Shown here in pieces: positions 35,207 through 44,458 of a DNA stretch of 64,000 bases (the first letter of the stretch is position 1; each line of letters begins with the position of its first letter). The translations under genes were made by a program, and so were the position numbers. The notes beneath the pieces are model-generated. The model had not been told where the DNA came from. It searched no databases and saw nothing but the letters and a program-made list of their open reading frames with translations. The DNA is from an uncultured Desulfosporosinus sp. (GTDB lineage: Bacteria > Bacillota > Desulfitobacteriia > Desulfitobacteriales > Desulfitobacteriaceae): positions 1-64,000 of the forward strand of contig CAKMJS010000054.1 in NCBI GenBank assembly GCA_927405585.1, given 5' to 3'.

Positions 35207-35400
35207 TACTAGCCCCCTCCTATCATTATAGAATTCACATAAATTCATGTTAATTATACCAAAAGAATTAATTATCGAATCTCTACTATTCATCTCTCTT
35301 CTATAGATTATCAATACTATTATATCATTATTAACATTAAACGAATAATTAATTTATCTGATTAAGAAAAAATGATTCACCCTATCAAATCGTTATATCA

Positions 35401-35429
35401 AAACAAAAACCCGCAATAACTTGCAGGTT
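35401..35429 (-). terminator. terminator after tRNA-Lys
   Basis: AACCCGCA (35408-35415) pairs with TGCAGGTT (35422-35429) with one G-U. A T5 run follows on the minus strand. Confidence 0.75.
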
Positions 35430-35440
35430 TGATGTACATT

Positions 35441-35516
35441 TGGTGCGCCACCCAGGGATCGAACCAGGGACCTGCCGATTAAGAGTCGGATGCTCTACCA
35501 GCTGAGCTAGTGGCGC
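35441..35516 (-). tRNA. tRNA-Lys (anticodon CUU)
   Basis: A 76-base cloverleaf with encoded CCA. The 7-bp acceptor GCGCCAC/GTGGCGC is perfect. The anticodon loop reads CTCTTAA, giving CUU (AAG lysine). The T loop is TTCGATC between CCTGG arms; base 27-43 of the anticodon stem is unpaired. It stands alone, with its own terminator. Confidence 0.95.
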
Positions 35517-35576
35517 ACATTAGACGACCTAAGGAAGTAAACTTCTATACCATAAAATAGTCAAGGCATGCATCCA

Positions 35577-36980
35577 CTAGCGGTTCTCCGGGTCAGCAGC
35601 TAAGTTAAGAATTGCCTGAGCATACACTTTGGTCGTTATCAGAAGGTTTTCGATGGAGATGTATTCATCAGGACAATGAATCACTTCAGGTTCACCTGGA
35701 AAGAGTGGTCCAAAGGCGACCCCTTGGGGGAGTGCTTTAGCATACGTTCCGCCGCCAATGGCAAAGGCATAGGGTTCGAGCCCCGTCACATCAGCATAGG
35801 CTTTGAGCAAGGATTGAACTAAAGCACTTTCTTTTGGGACATGATGTGCTTCCTGATGCGTTAATACTTTTAGGCTTAGTTTTTCAAGCTGGGTTATTTC
35901 TTTTATGGGCTGAAGAACATCCTCTAGCTTAAATGTCACAGGGTAACGAATATCAATGACGAAGCGAACGTTTTCGAAAGTCAAGTCTAAAATACCTAGA
36001 TTTAGCGACAGATTACCAGAGGGTTCATCACTTAAAGCGATTCCAAAACCTTCTCCATAGAAGCCTGTACCGGGGTACTTCAAAATAAAATTAATAATTT
36101 GAAGTTCTTCTGTGCTTAAAGGTAAGGTCTGAAGGAATTGTAAGGCATAGAGAGTCGCATTTTTTCCATTTTGGGGGAGGCTTCCATGGGCACCTACTCC
36201 CCTAAAGGTAAGCTTCGTTTCCTGTTCTGTTGCCAGACTATCTAGCTTAGCGTTAACGCCCGCTGGAAAAGAAACGTCTCTCAATTTATCTGAAATGATT
36301 TGACTTGGGATCCCCTTAACGGTCACTTCGCAAAGATCAGGAACGACGTTTGCTCTTTCTCCACCCTGAATACGAACTAAATGAGGAAATGAAGTTTGGT
36401 GGGATTTACTCAATTCGAGATGAAGAATCCCTTTTTCTGCGTGGATCACAGGAAAATCAGCATCGGGAGCAAAGCCGATCTGTGGCACGTCTTCTTTCTT
36501 GAAATAATAGTCCATATCTGCCCAGCCCGACTCCTCATCGGTACCTAAGATCAGGCGCACTTTCATGTTTAAGGGAATATTGGCGTCTTTAATAGCTTTC
36601 ATGGCGAACAAAGCCGTTAAGGTCGGCCCTTTGTCATCTAATGCACCTCGACCAAATATTTTGCCGTCTTTAATTGTGGCACTATAGGGTGGGACAGACC
36701 AACCATCCCCTTCTGGTACGACATCAATATGACCTAGTATCCCTAATAGCTCCCCTGAGCCCATTTCAATATGCCCAGCATATCCTTCAACATTTTTAAC
36801 GTTAAAGCCAAATTCTTCACCTAATTTCAAGGTCCACTCTAAGGCTTCTTGAATTCCTGGACCAAAGGGAGCACCTGGCGCGGGATGTTCTACATCCTTG
36901 ACACTCCTAATCTGGATACACGTTTGGATGGCAGCAATTAAGTCATCTTTCATAAGGTCAATCTGTTGGTTTAGACGCAT
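35577..36980 (-). CDS. pepV: dipeptidase PepV (M20 metallopeptidase)
   Basis: A 467-residue cytoplasmic zinc dipeptidase. Metal ligands are in GHIDVVPEGDGW, GRGALDDKGP and GTDEESGW, with the general-base Glu in DEESG, and HCPDEYI near the C terminus. A lid domain is inserted in the middle, as in PepV of lactobacilli. It hydrolyses Xaa-Xaa dipeptides with a free N terminus. It lies between the tRNA and a penicillin-binding protein; no operon partner is clear. Confidence 0.92.
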   Translation of the reverse strand: MRLNQQIDLMKDDLIAAIQTCIQIRSVKDVEHPAPGAPFGPGIQEALEWTLKLGEEFGFNVKNVEGYAGHIEMGSGELLGILGHIDVVPEGDGWSVPPYSATIKDGKIFGRGALDDKGPTLTALFAMKAIKDANIPLNMKVRLILGTDEESGWADMDYYFKKEDVPQIGFAPDADFPVIHAEKGILHLELSKSHQTSFPHLVRIQGGERANVVPDLCEVTVKGIPSQIISDKLRDVSFPAGVNAKLDSLATEQETKLTFRGVGAHGSLPQNGKNATLYALQFLQTLPLSTEELQIINFILKYPGTGFYGEGFGIALSDEPSGNLSLNLGILDLTFENVRFVIDIRYPVTFKLEDVLQPIKEITQLEKLSLKVLTHQEAHHVPKESALVQSLLKAYADVTGLEPYAFAIGGGTYAKALPQGVAFGPLFPGEPEVIHCPDEYISIENLLITTKVYAQAILNLAADPENR

Positions 36981-37072
36981 TTTTCCATTCCTCCGATTAT
37001 TAATCCACAGTAATTCCAGCTTACCTAGAGATAATAGTATTGTCTCATAATGAGTTCCATTTTATATAAGTA

Positions 37073-39106
37073 CTAGGGAATTGGAACGACCACGTTCAAA
37101 GCAGAGAACGTCACTTCAATGGTTGTACCTTTAACCACGACTTTTCCAGCTTGAGGTGACTGTGCCTTGACTAAGCCACTCCCAGAAAAATTAAAGTGTA
37201 GCTCTGCCTTTGCCAATGTATCTCCTACTTGACGCATGGTCATACCCGTTAGATCAGGAACAGTAACTTCCCCGCTTACAGGTGTACGCTCAGGTATTAC
37301 CGGTTGGGGTATGGGTCTAATTGCTAAATCGTTTGGAGAAATAGTAACGGTACTTTCCGTATTTTTTGCTACAGGCAGGCCAAAATATTGTAGAGCCCCT
37401 TCAATAATGGCTTTAGCAGGCGGTCCTCCTAAGGCTCCTCCTTGATGGCTTTCGCCCTCTTTAGGCGTATCGATAATGACTAGCACAGCAATTTTAGGGT
37501 CCTCTGCTGGTGCGTAAGCTGCGAACGAGGCAACGAAGTCTGTTTCCGAATAGAGCCCGGTCGTAGGTACTACTTTCTGAGCAGTTCCAGTTTTCCCTGC
37601 AACATTAACGCCTTGGATTTTGGCGAGTTGCCCAGTTCCATCGTCAACGACTTGTTTCAGGATTTCTGTCATTTGTGAAGCAGTTGCTTTAGTGATCACC
37701 TGACGAATGGAAGTCGGTTTTTTGTGTTGGACAAGTTGACCATCAGGTGTCGTTATTCTATCAACTACGTACGGTCGATACAGAGTCCCTCCATTGGCAA
37801 CCGCAGAAATTGCAGTCAATAATTGGATTGGGGTCACAGAATTAGCCTGACCAAAAGACATTGTAGCTAGATCAATATCTCTAACTTTGTCATAGGGAAG
37901 GAGCAATCCGCTTTCTTCCCCGGAAATATCTATCCCTGTCTTGGCTCCAAAGCCGAAAGCTTTTAAATAAGTGTAAAAGGAGTCCTTACCCATCTTCATT
38001 CCTACCTGTGCTAGTACTACATTAGAAGACAATTGCATCCCTTTCGTAAAGGTGGGGTTACCATGTGGTTTTTGATCAGAGTCCCAGTTGGTAATTAAAC
38101 GAGGCGGAATTCTTAAGAAACCAGGATCAGAAAACGTATCATTGGGGTTGATGACCCCTTCTTCTAAAGCGGCTGATCCGGTAACAATCTTAAAAGTTGA
38201 TCCTGGTTCATAGGACATACTGATCGCTAGGTTACGGCGTTCATCCGGTGTTGCTTTATCATACTCTGTGGGATCGAACGAAGGACGGGATCCCATACCC
38301 AAAATACGACCTGTCATCGGGTCCATAGCCAAAATCGTCACACTATTAGCTTTAGTTGCTTGTACTATTTGGTCAAGTTGTTGTTCCACAAAGTATTGAA
38401 TCGTCGAATCTATCGTTAAAGATATGTTGTTGCCGGGTCTTGTTGGATCGATTTGATGGAGAGCATCAAGAATAGAACGAGCTTTAATATCCTGCTCCTG
38501 AGATTTGAAACCAGGCATACCAAATAACACTTTATCATAATAGGATTCAACGCCTTCTACTCCATGACCCTCTCGATTGACAATTCCAAGTACTGCCGCT
38601 GCAAAATTTCCCATAGGATAGATTCGTTTTTCCTCTTCACTTAGGCCGACTCCAGGAATCTTGAGAGCCATGATTTGATCTGCTTTTTGAATGTCCACTT
38701 GATGAGCTAAGCTTACCCAAGATAAATCTTTACTTAATTTATCGAGTACGTCCTGTGGTTCGATAGCTAAGATACTTGCAAGCTCTTGAGCAACTTCTTC
38801 TTTTGTTTTTTTAAATTTTTTATCGGCAATTAAAATACTTAAAATCTTGGGATCTGCAAAGATCTCTTTCACGGGAATGCTCTGTGCTAAGACATTGCCT
38901 TGAGTATCAAAAATGGTGCCTCTTTCAGATCGAAGACTTTTATCAGTCGTCCTACGCTCAATCCCTTTGGCCTTAAGATCGGCAGCTTGAACGATTTGTA
39001 ATGTAATTAGCCTTGCAAACACTAGAGTGACCATAAAAAGCAAGATTAAATGGACCCACCGATCACGTGAAAAGTAACTATTGGTACGTTTGTTTACTTT
39101 CTTCAA
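37073..39106 (-). CDS. class B penicillin-binding protein with PASTA domain (SpoVD/FtsI type)
   Basis: A 677-residue peptidoglycan transpeptidase. An N-terminal membrane anchor (about residues 16-38) is followed by a dimerisation domain. The transpeptidase has STFK (GSTFKIVTG), SSN and KTGT (GKTGTAQKV). One PASTA domain ends the protein (from TVPDLTGMTMRQVGDTL on). SpoVD of Bacillus and FtsI/PBP2B share this plan; solitary PASTA and lack of an mraW-ftsL-murE neighbourhood leave the specific role (division or spore cortex) open. No binding-site oddity seen. Confidence 0.9.
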   Translation of the reverse strand: MKKVNKRTNSYFSRDRWVHLILLFMVTLVFARLITLQIVQAADLKAKGIERRTTDKSLRSERGTIFDTQGNVLAQSIPVKEIFADPKILSILIADKKFKKTKEEVAQELASILAIEPQDVLDKLSKDLSWVSLAHQVDIQKADQIMALKIPGVGLSEEEKRIYPMGNFAAAVLGIVNREGHGVEGVESYYDKVLFGMPGFKSQEQDIKARSILDALHQIDPTRPGNNISLTIDSTIQYFVEQQLDQIVQATKANSVTILAMDPMTGRILGMGSRPSFDPTEYDKATPDERRNLAISMSYEPGSTFKIVTGSAALEEGVINPNDTFSDPGFLRIPPRLITNWDSDQKPHGNPTFTKGMQLSSNVVLAQVGMKMGKDSFYTYLKAFGFGAKTGIDISGEESGLLLPYDKVRDIDLATMSFGQANSVTPIQLLTAISAVANGGTLYRPYVVDRITTPDGQLVQHKKPTSIRQVITKATASQMTEILKQVVDDGTGQLAKIQGVNVAGKTGTAQKVVPTTGLYSETDFVASFAAYAPAEDPKIAVLVIIDTPKEGESHQGGALGGPPAKAIIEGALQYFGLPVAKNTESTVTISPNDLAIRPIPQPVIPERTPVSGEVTVPDLTGMTMRQVGDTLAKAELHFNFSGSGLVKAQSPQAGKVVVKGTTIEVTFSALNVVVPIP

Positions 39107-39311
39107 AGCATCCCCTCTTTTCTCCTTTTACATTATAGCATTTAACGTGTCCTTCCCACACCTTAAAACTTAATAATTATACAAAATGAGCTCACGCTTT
39201 CTTAACTAACGATAGCAATTGTTGATTGCCACCTTGCTAAGAAATCGCAAGCTCTTGATTGTATTTTGTCCTTAGAGGGGGACATTATGCTGGCAAAAAG
39301 AGGTATTGTTT

Positions 39312-40259
39312 TCATGTTTTAGGTTTTTTTGATAAAAGAACACAGGTTAACGTTCCAGTAATAAGTCCACCAAGATGTGCAAAGTTATCAATCCCTGGTT
39401 GGACGAGACCAAATCCGAAATTGACCATAAGTACAACTACCAGATTCATTCCTAAACCAGACTTCCAAAGTGCAGGGCGTTTATAGCTATAATAAAGTAG
39501 CGCACCTAATAGTCCAAAGATCGCTCCAGAAGCTCCCGCTGAAAGCGCTGGAGAGAAAAAGAAGCTGGCAGTTGACCCTCCGAGACCGCTCAAGATATAT
39601 ATCATAAAAAACCGTCGATGTCCGTAGCCTTCTTCTGAGAGCGGACCTAATGCCCACAATGCATATAAGTTAAATATAAGATGCATAACGCCAATATGAA
39701 TAAATGTACTCGTTAGTAAACGCCATACTTCACCGGCCTGAATCAAGGTGTTAACTTTGGCTCCAAAGTCTATAAGAACTTGTTGATTGGTTGAGCCTCC
39801 TGCAAGCGTCATAAGTAAAAAAACAATAAGGTTAATGCCAAAAAAAGCATAGGTGAAATATGGTACGAAAAGCTTTTTCCCTTTGGAATTATCCTCTAGC
39901 ATAATTGACTTCCCATTGGCGAGCTGCTTTAACCACTGCGGAATTAGGGGATCGTTAGTTGGCGGGAACGGAAATAAGTTACCTAGTTGGGTATCCCAGT
40001 ACCAAAGTTGGATAGCATCAAAACGGTGTTGTTTTAACTGTGACGAATCGATTCCATCGGGACAAAAAACAATAACGTCCCATTTAGAAATGTTAGAGTA
40101 TGGACCAATCCACAGCGCAGCATCATGGGGAAGGTTGTTGTAATTGCCGAAGATAAGTCCACGCTTCAACGAATAGTGAGTTGCTCTAACCCATTTATCT
40201 TCTAAAGTTTCTATCGTCCAGCCAGATTGTCGGAGGCTATTTATTATCTGTTCGAACAT
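39312..40259 (-). CDS. rhomboid family intramembrane serine protease
   Basis: A 315-residue membrane protease. The first 130 residues are a soluble domain, as in Bacillus YqgP/GluP. Six or so membrane segments follow. The catalytic Ser is in GASGAIFG and the His in NFAHLGG. Such proteins cleave substrates within the membrane, and YqgP works with FtsH on metal transporters. It follows larC by 15 bases and has AGAGGTG before its ATG, so it may be cotranscribed with the nickel-cofactor genes. No terminator is clear behind it. Confidence 0.92.
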   Translation of the reverse strand: MFEQIINSLRQSGWTIETLEDKWVRATHYSLKRGLIFGNYNNLPHDAALWIGPYSNISKWDVIVFCPDGIDSSQLKQHRFDAIQLWYWDTQLGNLFPFPPTNDPLIPQWLKQLANGKSIMLEDNSKGKKLFVPYFTYAFFGINLIVFLLMTLAGGSTNQQVLIDFGAKVNTLIQAGEVWRLLTSTFIHIGVMHLIFNLYALWALGPLSEEGYGHRRFFMIYILSGLGGSTASFFFSPALSAGASGAIFGLLGALLYYSYKRPALWKSGLGMNLVVVLMVNFGFGLVQPGIDNFAHLGGLITGTLTCVLLSKKPKT

Positions 40260-40274
40260 TTTATCACCTCTGTT

Positions 40275-41051
40275 TTAAATCTCCCCCAGAACTCCACGTA
40301 ATAAACTTGGTATGCCGTAATCATTTTTTCCCGCTCCATACCCGACATTCAGTAAAGTCATCTCCGGAAACGTTGATTGTTGGGCTAACGCACGGATAAG
40401 TGCAGCACCAGTAGGGGTAATGAGTTCACCCGTGATGCCTGATTCTTGAAATTTAAAACCGCGCAAAAGCATAACTGTCGCTGGAGCGGGTAATGGTAAT
40501 ATTCCATGTGCACAGTGCACAAAACCATGTGACCAAGGAAGTGTAGAGACACGGACCATGTCTATATCTAGCTGCTCCAAGGCAATACAGGTCCCTACAA
40601 TATCGACAAGGGAATCAACTGCCCCTACTTCGTGAAAATGAACCTGGTCAAGCGTTGTCCCGTGAACATGCGCCTCAGCTTCAGCTAACACATTGAATAC
40701 TAGAAGAGCTCTCTTTTTAGAACGATCTGACAAAGTACCACTTAGGATCATTTCTTGAATATCTTGAAGGCGTCGATGATGATGTTTATGTTCTTTATGT
40801 TCTTTATGTTCTTTATGTTCTCCATGACCATGACCGTTATCTTCTTGGCTCTCCTTAGGAATAACGACATCAATATCGGTTGCTTGAATTCCATGGACTT
40901 GGCGCGCACGAACATCAAGCACAAATTCTGTCAGTCCGATAGAATGAAGTTGTGTAACAATTATTTCTGGATCAGCCCCTAAAGCAATCAATGAACCTAG
41001 GGCCATATCTCCGCTTATACCAGCAAAAGTATCCCAATATAAAATTCTCAA
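40275..41051 (-). CDS. larC: LarC N-terminal domain (nickel insertion for nickel-pincer cofactor)
   Basis: LarC inserts nickel into the pincer nucleotide made by LarB and LarE, using CTP. This 258-residue protein has the N-terminal motif YWDTFAGISGDM, a His-rich loop with nine His at residues 74-92, and VHFHEVGAVDSLVDIVG. It stops at RGVLGEI, where full LarC proteins (about 400 residues) run on into the CTP-binding half. In L. plantarum two parts are joined by frameshifting, but here the rhomboid gene begins 15 bases later and no second half is visible. It starts at TTG after GAGAGGAG. Confidence 0.85.
   Translation of the reverse strand: MRILYWDTFAGISGDMALGSLIALGADPEIIVTQLHSIGLTEFVLDVRARQVHGIQATDIDVVIPKESQEDNGHGHGEHKEHKEHKEHKHHHRRLQDIQEMILSGTLSDRSKKRALLVFNVLAEAEAHVHGTTLDQVHFHEVGAVDSLVDIVGTCIALEQLDIDMVRVSTLPWSHGFVHCAHGILPLPAPATVMLLRGFKFQESGITGELITPTGAALIRALAQQSTFPEMTLLNVGYGAGKNDYGIPSLLRGVLGEI
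40791..40817. repeat. 9-bp tandem repeat in larC
   Basis: Three perfect copies of TTCTTTATG encode Glu-His-Lys units in the His-rich loop. Degenerate copies flank it (40782-40790 and 40818-40826). Copy number may vary by slippage. Confidence 0.85.
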
Positions 41052-41092
41052 GCCAATACTCCTCTCTGTCTTCCAATAGTGTTGCTTTCTCT

Positions 41093-41881
41093 CTACAAGG
41101 GGGAGTGGTTCCCCGCGCTCTGCTTCACTCTCGAAATACGGCGCACTATCGCTGAGGCTAAAGAAGCCGCCCCAAAGCCATTATCAATATTTACGACTCC
41201 AACACCCGACGCGCAACTGTTTAGCATGCTAAGCAAGGCGGCTAGTCCTTGAAAGTGGGCACCATAACCCACACTTGTTGGTACAGCGATAACTGGTTGT
41301 TCGACTAGTCCTCCAACAACACTTGCTAAAGCGCCTTCCATACCAGCAACAACTATAAGTACTTCTGCACGTTCCATTAGCTCTCTCTGACTAAGCAGGC
41401 GGTGTATACCGGCGACACCAACGTCAAATAGGGTATCAACCTCATGGCCCATATAACGCGCCGTCAGCCACGCTTCTTGGGCCACAGGAAGATCGGCAGT
41501 TCCAGCGGTCATAATTAGGATCTTCCCGGGAATGGTGGGTTCCTCTAAGGGCCGGAGAAGAAGACAACGTGCTCGGAGATCATACTGTGCATTTGGAAAG
41601 TGGGATAATATTATTTCCGCATTATCAGGATCGAGACGAGTGGCTAATACGTTTTTGGACTTTGCGCCCAAGTGAGCTAAAATTGAAATAATATCGTCGG
41701 GTCGCTTACCTTGACAAAAGATTACTTCTGATTGTCCAGTGCGTAGTGCTCGGTGATGATCTAACCGCGCAAACCCCAGATCTTCATAAGGGAGATCCTT
41801 TAATTGTAGTAACGCCTCAGCGGGGGAACACGAACCTTGCTGAACTGATTCTAATAACGCCTTTATGGTCTCTTCATTCAT
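41093..41881 (-). CDS. larB: LarB, pyridinium-3,5-biscarboxylate synthase
   Basis: A 262-residue PurE-like carboxylase. LarB carboxylates nicotinic acid adenine dinucleotide and releases AMP, the first step of nickel-pincer cofactor synthesis. The C-terminal AIR-carboxylase-like domain has MTAGTADLPVAQEAW and GMEGALASVVGGLVEQPVIAVPTSVGYG. The N-terminal third is the LarB-specific region. AGGAGGG precedes the ATG, which lies two bases after the larE stop, so larE and larB are translated together; larC follows. Confidence 0.93.
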   Translation of the reverse strand: MNEETIKALLESVQQGSCSPAEALLQLKDLPYEDLGFARLDHHRALRTGQSEVIFCQGKRPDDIISILAHLGAKSKNVLATRLDPDNAEIILSHFPNAQYDLRARCLLLRPLEEPTIPGKILIMTAGTADLPVAQEAWLTARYMGHEVDTLFDVGVAGIHRLLSQRELMERAEVLIVVAGMEGALASVVGGLVEQPVIAVPTSVGYGAHFQGLAALLSMLNSCASGVGVVNIDNGFGAASLASAIVRRISRVKQSAGNHSPL

Positions 41882-41882
41882 A

Positions 41883-42710
41883 CTAACCCTCCTGTTGAAT
41901 AGGGTTGAGGCTCCCCGAGCGTAGACCCATTAAGTCTAAAGAAATGTAACGAAAGCCCAGCCTAAGCATTGAGTCAATGACTTCCTCACGATGCTGAAGG
42001 AAGATGGGCATGTTCTCTATCGGAATTTCAATACGGGCAATATCCTTGTGAACTCTTACTCGACATTCTATAAACCCTTTAAGATGAAGTATAGCTTCAG
42101 CATTGGCAACTCGTTTAAGCAGTTCGGCAGTGATTGTCTCTCCGAAAGGAATTCGAGAAGCCAGACAGGCCATAGAAGGCTTATTCCACGTCGGCAAATT
42201 CCGGCTTCTTGATAATAATCGGATTTCAGCTTTTGTGAGGCCAACTTCCAGAAGTGGACTAATAACCCTTAATTCGTGAAGCGCGGTCCGCCCAGGGCGA
42301 TAATCCTTCGTATCTGAAGCATTTGTTCCCTCAATGAGTATTGGAAAATCTGCTCGTTTGCCATAATCCAGAAAGGTCTGGAAGAGTTCTTTCTTGCAAA
42401 GATAACAGCGATTTGGCGGATTTTCTCGAAACCCCTTAATATCCAAAATATCTAAATCCATCACCTCTACTGGAAGATCTAACTGCTGTACCATTTCCAG
42501 AACTTCTTTCTCTTCTTGAGCAGAAATCATGGGTCCTCGTGCAAAGATTGCTCGACAATTATTCCCTAAGGTTTCTTGGGCAACAGCTAGTAGATAAGTT
42601 GAGTCCACTCCTCCAGAGAAGGCCACTAAGACTTTATTGAAGGATTCTAAACGTTTGATGAGTTGAGCTTCTTTAATATTGGCTTGTTCGATGGTTATTT
42701 CTTTATCCAT
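41883..42710 (-). CDS. larE: LarE sulfur transferase for nickel-pincer cofactor
   Basis: A 275-residue PP-loop ATPase with AFSGGVDSTYLL (SGGVDS at 32-37). LarE adenylates the biscarboxylate nucleotide and converts both carboxylates to thiocarboxylates. L. plantarum LarE sacrifices its own Cys; here three cysteines, C102-x2-C105 and C182, fit the [4Fe-4S] type reported from Thermotoga. I chose ATG at 42710 after AAGGGAG; a longer frame lacks a site. It is first of larE-larB-larC. No LarA racemase lies in the window. Confidence 0.92.
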   Translation of the reverse strand: MDKEITIEQANIKEAQLIKRLESFNKVLVAFSGGVDSTYLLAVAQETLGNNCRAIFARGPMISAQEEKEVLEMVQQLDLPVEVMDLDILDIKGFRENPPNRCYLCKKELFQTFLDYGKRADFPILIEGTNASDTKDYRPGRTALHELRVISPLLEVGLTKAEIRLLSRSRNLPTWNKPSMACLASRIPFGETITAELLKRVANAEAILHLKGFIECRVRVHKDIARIEIPIENMPIFLQHREEVIDSMLRLGFRYISLDLMGLRSGSLNPIQQEG

Positions 42711-42798
42711 ATATAAGTGCTCCCTTCCTCCCCCTATTCTATCTATTGAATAAATCGCTGTCAAAGTAACTTTGCACCTGCATATGTATTTAAAATTT

Positions 42799-42837
42799 AA
42801 GAGCAGAGGCGGCATTTTGATATGCTCCCCTGCTCTT
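42799..42837 (-). terminator. terminator of the etfB-fixX operon
   Basis: AAGAGCAG (42799-42806) pairs with CTGCTCTT (42830-42837). A nested GCAT/ATGC stem lies inside. An AT-rich tail follows on the minus strand. Confidence 0.6.
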
Positions 42838-42875
42838 TGTATAATCTAAGAGTAATCTTGTAAATCAACTAAATA

Positions 42876-43157
42876 TTATCCGTTCTTCCATGAAACCCCA
42901 AATCCGCCTCTAGGGTACTTCCAGTCAATGTTGCCAAACGGGCAACCAATCAGGCAAGTGCCACACTCTAGGCACCCTTCATACCCGACGGAGATGCGTT
43001 TTTCTTCTTCATCCCAATCATAGACATGGGCTGGGCAAAAACGAGTACAAGGTTTGTCTTGACACTGCTTTAAACATACATTAGAGTCATTGATCTTAAT
43101 GTGATTTAACTTATCGGTATTAAACCGTACCAAAAAAAGTTTATCATCTAATTTCAT
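42876..43157 (-). CDS. fixX: FixX-like ferredoxin
   Basis: A 93-residue ferredoxin-like protein of the FixX/ETF-QO partner type. Cluster ligands lie in CLKQCQDKPCTRFCP and GCLECGTCLIGCPFG, with the second set the conventional CxxCxxCxxxC. It passes electrons between FixC and another carrier. Its ATG overlaps the fixC stop (ATGA), so translation is coupled. It is the last gene of the operon. Confidence 0.9.
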   Translation of the reverse strand: MKLDDKLFLVRFNTDKLNHIKINDSNVCLKQCQDKPCTRFCPAHVYDWDEEEKRISVGYEGCLECGTCLIGCPFGNIDWKYPRGGFGVSWKNG

Positions 43158-44446
43158 AACAGCGCCCTCCATGCCCCATAGACATCCTTAATCAGACCGC
43201 CTTTTGAGCGATGTTCAAAGGCCATTTTAATAATTTCTTTTTGACGTTCCTTCTTAGGTGTTCCGTCAGCGGTTAAATACATCTTGGCTGCTTGAGAAAG
43301 TAGTTTTGGATACGTTTTCAAAAGGTGTGGATTATTTTCAAAGAATTTACCCATATGGCGATAATGGTGAAGGTCTTTGAGCACGAAGGAATCGCGCAAC
43401 CGAGTTTCGTAAACAGTCATGGCCTGGTCACTGACATCCCCAGACTGAATGGCCCCGGCAGCGACTTCCCCCGCTATTTTACCCGATATCATAGCTAGGT
43501 TTGAGCCTTCTCGATTCAATGAATTCATGAGCATTGCCGTATCTCCAACAACAAGTACTCCTTGGCGATGAAGTTTGGGTACTGATGTATATCCGCCTTC
43601 AGGGATTAGATGAGCCAAATATTCTTTGGTTTCTCCGCCTTGAAGAAGACGTTTTACATAAGGCTTTGATTTCAAATTTTCGAGCAGATCATTGGGCGTC
43701 CAATTATGACGGATCATAGGTTCCAGAATCGCTCCGACACCGATTGAAATAGACTCTTTATTAGTATAGATAAAACCTACACCCATCAGTCCGGCAGTAG
43801 AATCCCCATACAGTTCGATTGTAGCCCCTTGTCCTTCGTCAAGACAGAAACGATCTTCTATCTTTTCTGTAGGCAAAGAAATGACTTCTTTTACCGTAAC
43901 TGCAACTGCTTCAGGCTTCAAAGGTTTTGCAAGTCCAGCTTTAACAGCTAAGAAGTTATTAACTCCTTCAGCTATGATAACAACCTTGGCTCCTAAATTC
44001 CCTTCGGCTCGCCCAGTGCGAATGCCCACGACTCGATCATCTTGATAGAGTAAATCTTCTACTAAAGTTTCGGTAATAATCATAACGCCCGCTTTTTCAG
44101 CCTGCCCCGCTAACCATCGATCGAACTTAACCCGCAAAACTGAATGCGCATTATAGGGCTCAACTCCCCAAGCAGGATCGCGATAACCTGCCATGATCGA
44201 CTCATCACCACTTAACATTGCAATACGTTGTTCAATGATCGGACGTTCTAAAGGTGCTTCTTTCCAGAACTCAGGAACGACCATACTGGTTGCTTTAGTA
44301 TAGAGGATGCCCCCCATGACATTCTTGGTTCCTGGATAATCCCCGCGTTCAACGACGAGAGTTTTCATGCCTGCTTGGGCAGCACTGATCGCGGCAGACA
44401 GGCCAGCAGGGCCGCCTCCAACGACGATTACATCAAAGTTTTCCAT
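43154..44446 (-). CDS. fixC: FixC, electron-transfer flavoprotein-quinone oxidoreductase
   Basis: A 430-residue FAD enzyme. The dinucleotide-binding start is VVGGGPAGLSAA, and the later FAD motif is VLVVGDTAML. It has the ETF-QO/FixC fold but lacks the fused ferredoxin, which is supplied by FixX. It takes electrons from EtfAB (or gives them) and connects with the quinone pool. Its ATG follows AAGGAGGGG, 12 bases after the etfA stop. Confidence 0.93.
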   Translation of the reverse strand: MENFDVIVVGGGPAGLSAAISAAQAGMKTLVVERGDYPGTKNVMGGILYTKATSMVVPEFWKEAPLERPIIEQRIAMLSGDESIMAGYRDPAWGVEPYNAHSVLRVKFDRWLAGQAEKAGVMIITETLVEDLLYQDDRVVGIRTGRAEGNLGAKVVIIAEGVNNFLAVKAGLAKPLKPEAVAVTVKEVISLPTEKIEDRFCLDEGQGATIELYGDSTAGLMGVGFIYTNKESISIGVGAILEPMIRHNWTPNDLLENLKSKPYVKRLLQGGETKEYLAHLIPEGGYTSVPKLHRQGVLVVGDTAMLMNSLNREGSNLAMISGKIAGEVAAGAIQSGDVSDQAMTVYETRLRDSFVLKDLHHYRHMGKFFENNPHLLKTYPKLLSQAAKMYLTADGTPKKERQKEIIKMAFEHRSKGGLIKDVYGAWRALL

Positions 44447-44458
44447 GTTTGCCCCTCC

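Noticed and set aside
35341-35400. Pho box or pst remnant near phoU
   Set aside because: The interval is AT-rich with no repeated TTAACA-like blocks and no transporter fragments.
40260-40300. Programmed frameshift joining larC to a LarC2 frame
   Set aside because: Only 15 bases separate the larC stop from the rhomboid ATG and no LarC2-like residues are seen in the other frames.
40782-40826. Small CRISPR-like array in larC
   Set aside because: Units are 9 bp with no spacers and are in frame, encoding Glu-His-Lys.
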